The translations under genes and the position numbers were made by a program. Positions 5,960 to 6,353 of a stretch of 6,353 nucleotides of DNA are shown piece by piece. This stretch comes from Ignavibacteriales bacterium (GTDB lineage Bacteria; Bacteroidota; Ignavibacteria; UBA10030): the NCBI GenBank assembly GCA_016207365.1, contig JACQPU010000202.1:1-6353 (forward strand), written 5' to 3'. The notes under the pieces were generated by a model. The model did not search any database and was not told the DNA's origin. It saw nothing but the letters and a program-made list of their open reading frames with translations. The first letter of the stretch is position 1; every line of letters starts with the position of its first letter.

Positions 5960-5969
5960 GAAATGTTGC
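5960..5969 (-). repeat. 10-mer GCAACATTTC, distal copy
   Basis: Second identical copy, offset 59 bp from the first and in the same orientation. I found no convincing -35/-10 pair in this gap, and no terminator hairpin for the hydrolase gene that ends at 6000. Confidence 0.35.
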
Positions 5970-5999
5970 AGCCGAAGGATCTTTTAGGAGGAAAGGGGA

Positions 6000-6353
6000 T
6001 CACCGGCCCTTCGGCGAAAGCGACTCCAGGGCAAAGTCCCGAAGGAGGGTTTCATACCGTTCGCCGGCCATCAGAAAAACGTCATTATGATCTGCCCCGG
6101 TAATCGGCTGAAACTGCTTGGGATCGTTTGCGGCGTTGAAGAGCTTCTTGCCAAGCCGGTACGGAATGATAGAATCATTCGTGCCATGGAGGAACAGAAG
6201 GGGAAGATGGATGGAGCGGATCTTGGACTCCGAATCGAGCCGTGTGCGCATGAGGAACCGCGCGGGAAGAAACGGATATACAGCTGCCGCCACGTCGGGA
6301 GCCGAAGAAAACGTGGATTCGAGGATCATGGCGGCGAAGGTTCTGTGGAGAGC
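6000..6353 (-). CDS. Alpha/beta hydrolase, C-terminal part (5' end outside window)
   Basis: The reading frame is open to the window edge, giving 117 C-terminal residues of a serine-type alpha/beta hydrolase like those of the Bem46/ABHD13 group. Visible landmarks are FAAMILESTFSSAPDVAAAVYPFLP at about 6-30 (split as FAAMILES and TFSSAPDVAAAVYPFLP), the strand LPLLFLHGTNDSIIPY with the probable catalytic aspartate D60, and the motif GADHND with the probable catalytic histidine H89. The nucleophile elbow G-x-S-x-G must lie upstream of the window. An internal ATG at 6329 is not the true start, because the conserved fold begins before it. Substrate cannot be told; such proteins are often annotated as esterases or peptidase-like hydrolases. 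It precedes the exporter genes by 188 bp on the same strand, and whether they are co-transcribed is unclear. Confidence 0.88.
   Translation of the reverse strand, partial: ALHRTFAAMILESTFSSAPDVAAAVYPFLPARFLMRTRLDSESKIRSIHLPLLFLHGTNDSIIPYRLGKKLFNAANDPKQFQPITGADHNDVFLMAGERYETLLRDFALESLSPKGR

Noticed and set aside
5984..5996. Strong TTAGGAGGAAAGG Shine-Dalgarno-like sequence on the plus strand
   Set aside because: No start codon or reading frame follows it; downstream is the antisense of the hydrolase gene.

Overview
The window is 6.35 kb of dense bacterial sequence in which every gene I can support lies on the minus strand, so transcription runs from high to low coordinates. The proteins are typical of a diderm (Gram-negative) bacterium: a TolC-docking membrane fusion protein, two MacB/FtsX-type permeases and an apparently exported protein. 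G+C looks close to 50%. Four of the five genes with visible starts lack a clear Shine-Dalgarno site, and several gaps carry degenerate word-repeat tracts. Both fit an FCB-type lineage (Bacteroidota, Ignavibacteria or relatives), probably uncultured, but this placement is a weak inference.

Layout in transcription order: the C-terminal part of an alpha/beta hydrolase that runs off the window (6353-6000); a 188-bp gap with a repeated 10-mer; a MacA/HlyD-type membrane fusion protein (5811-4720); a 250-bp gap filled by an inverted pair of degenerate repeat arrays; permease A (4469-3237); a 141-bp gap with two hairpins built from ATTCCA-like words; permease B (3095-1854), a paralogue of A; a 93-bp gap; a probably exported protein of unknown function with faint Vps62/NPP1-like motifs (1760-714); a 189-bp gap with a strong compound palindrome; and a SlyD-type FKBP prolyl isomerase (524-42).

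The fusion protein and the two permeases make up most of a tripartite ABC efflux system of the MacAB-TolC kind. The permeases are probably a heterodimer in the inner membrane, and the fusion protein carries an RLS motif with AcrA-like spacing for docking to a TolC-like channel. The ATPase and the TolC partner are not in the window, and neither permease carries a nucleotide-binding domain. The downstream exported protein and the prolyl isomerase may belong to the same transcription unit, but that rests only on order and strand.

The most unusual content is between the genes. At least four of the five gaps hold different degenerate, hairpin-forming or word-repeat sequences, which lengthen the gaps well beyond normal operon spacing.
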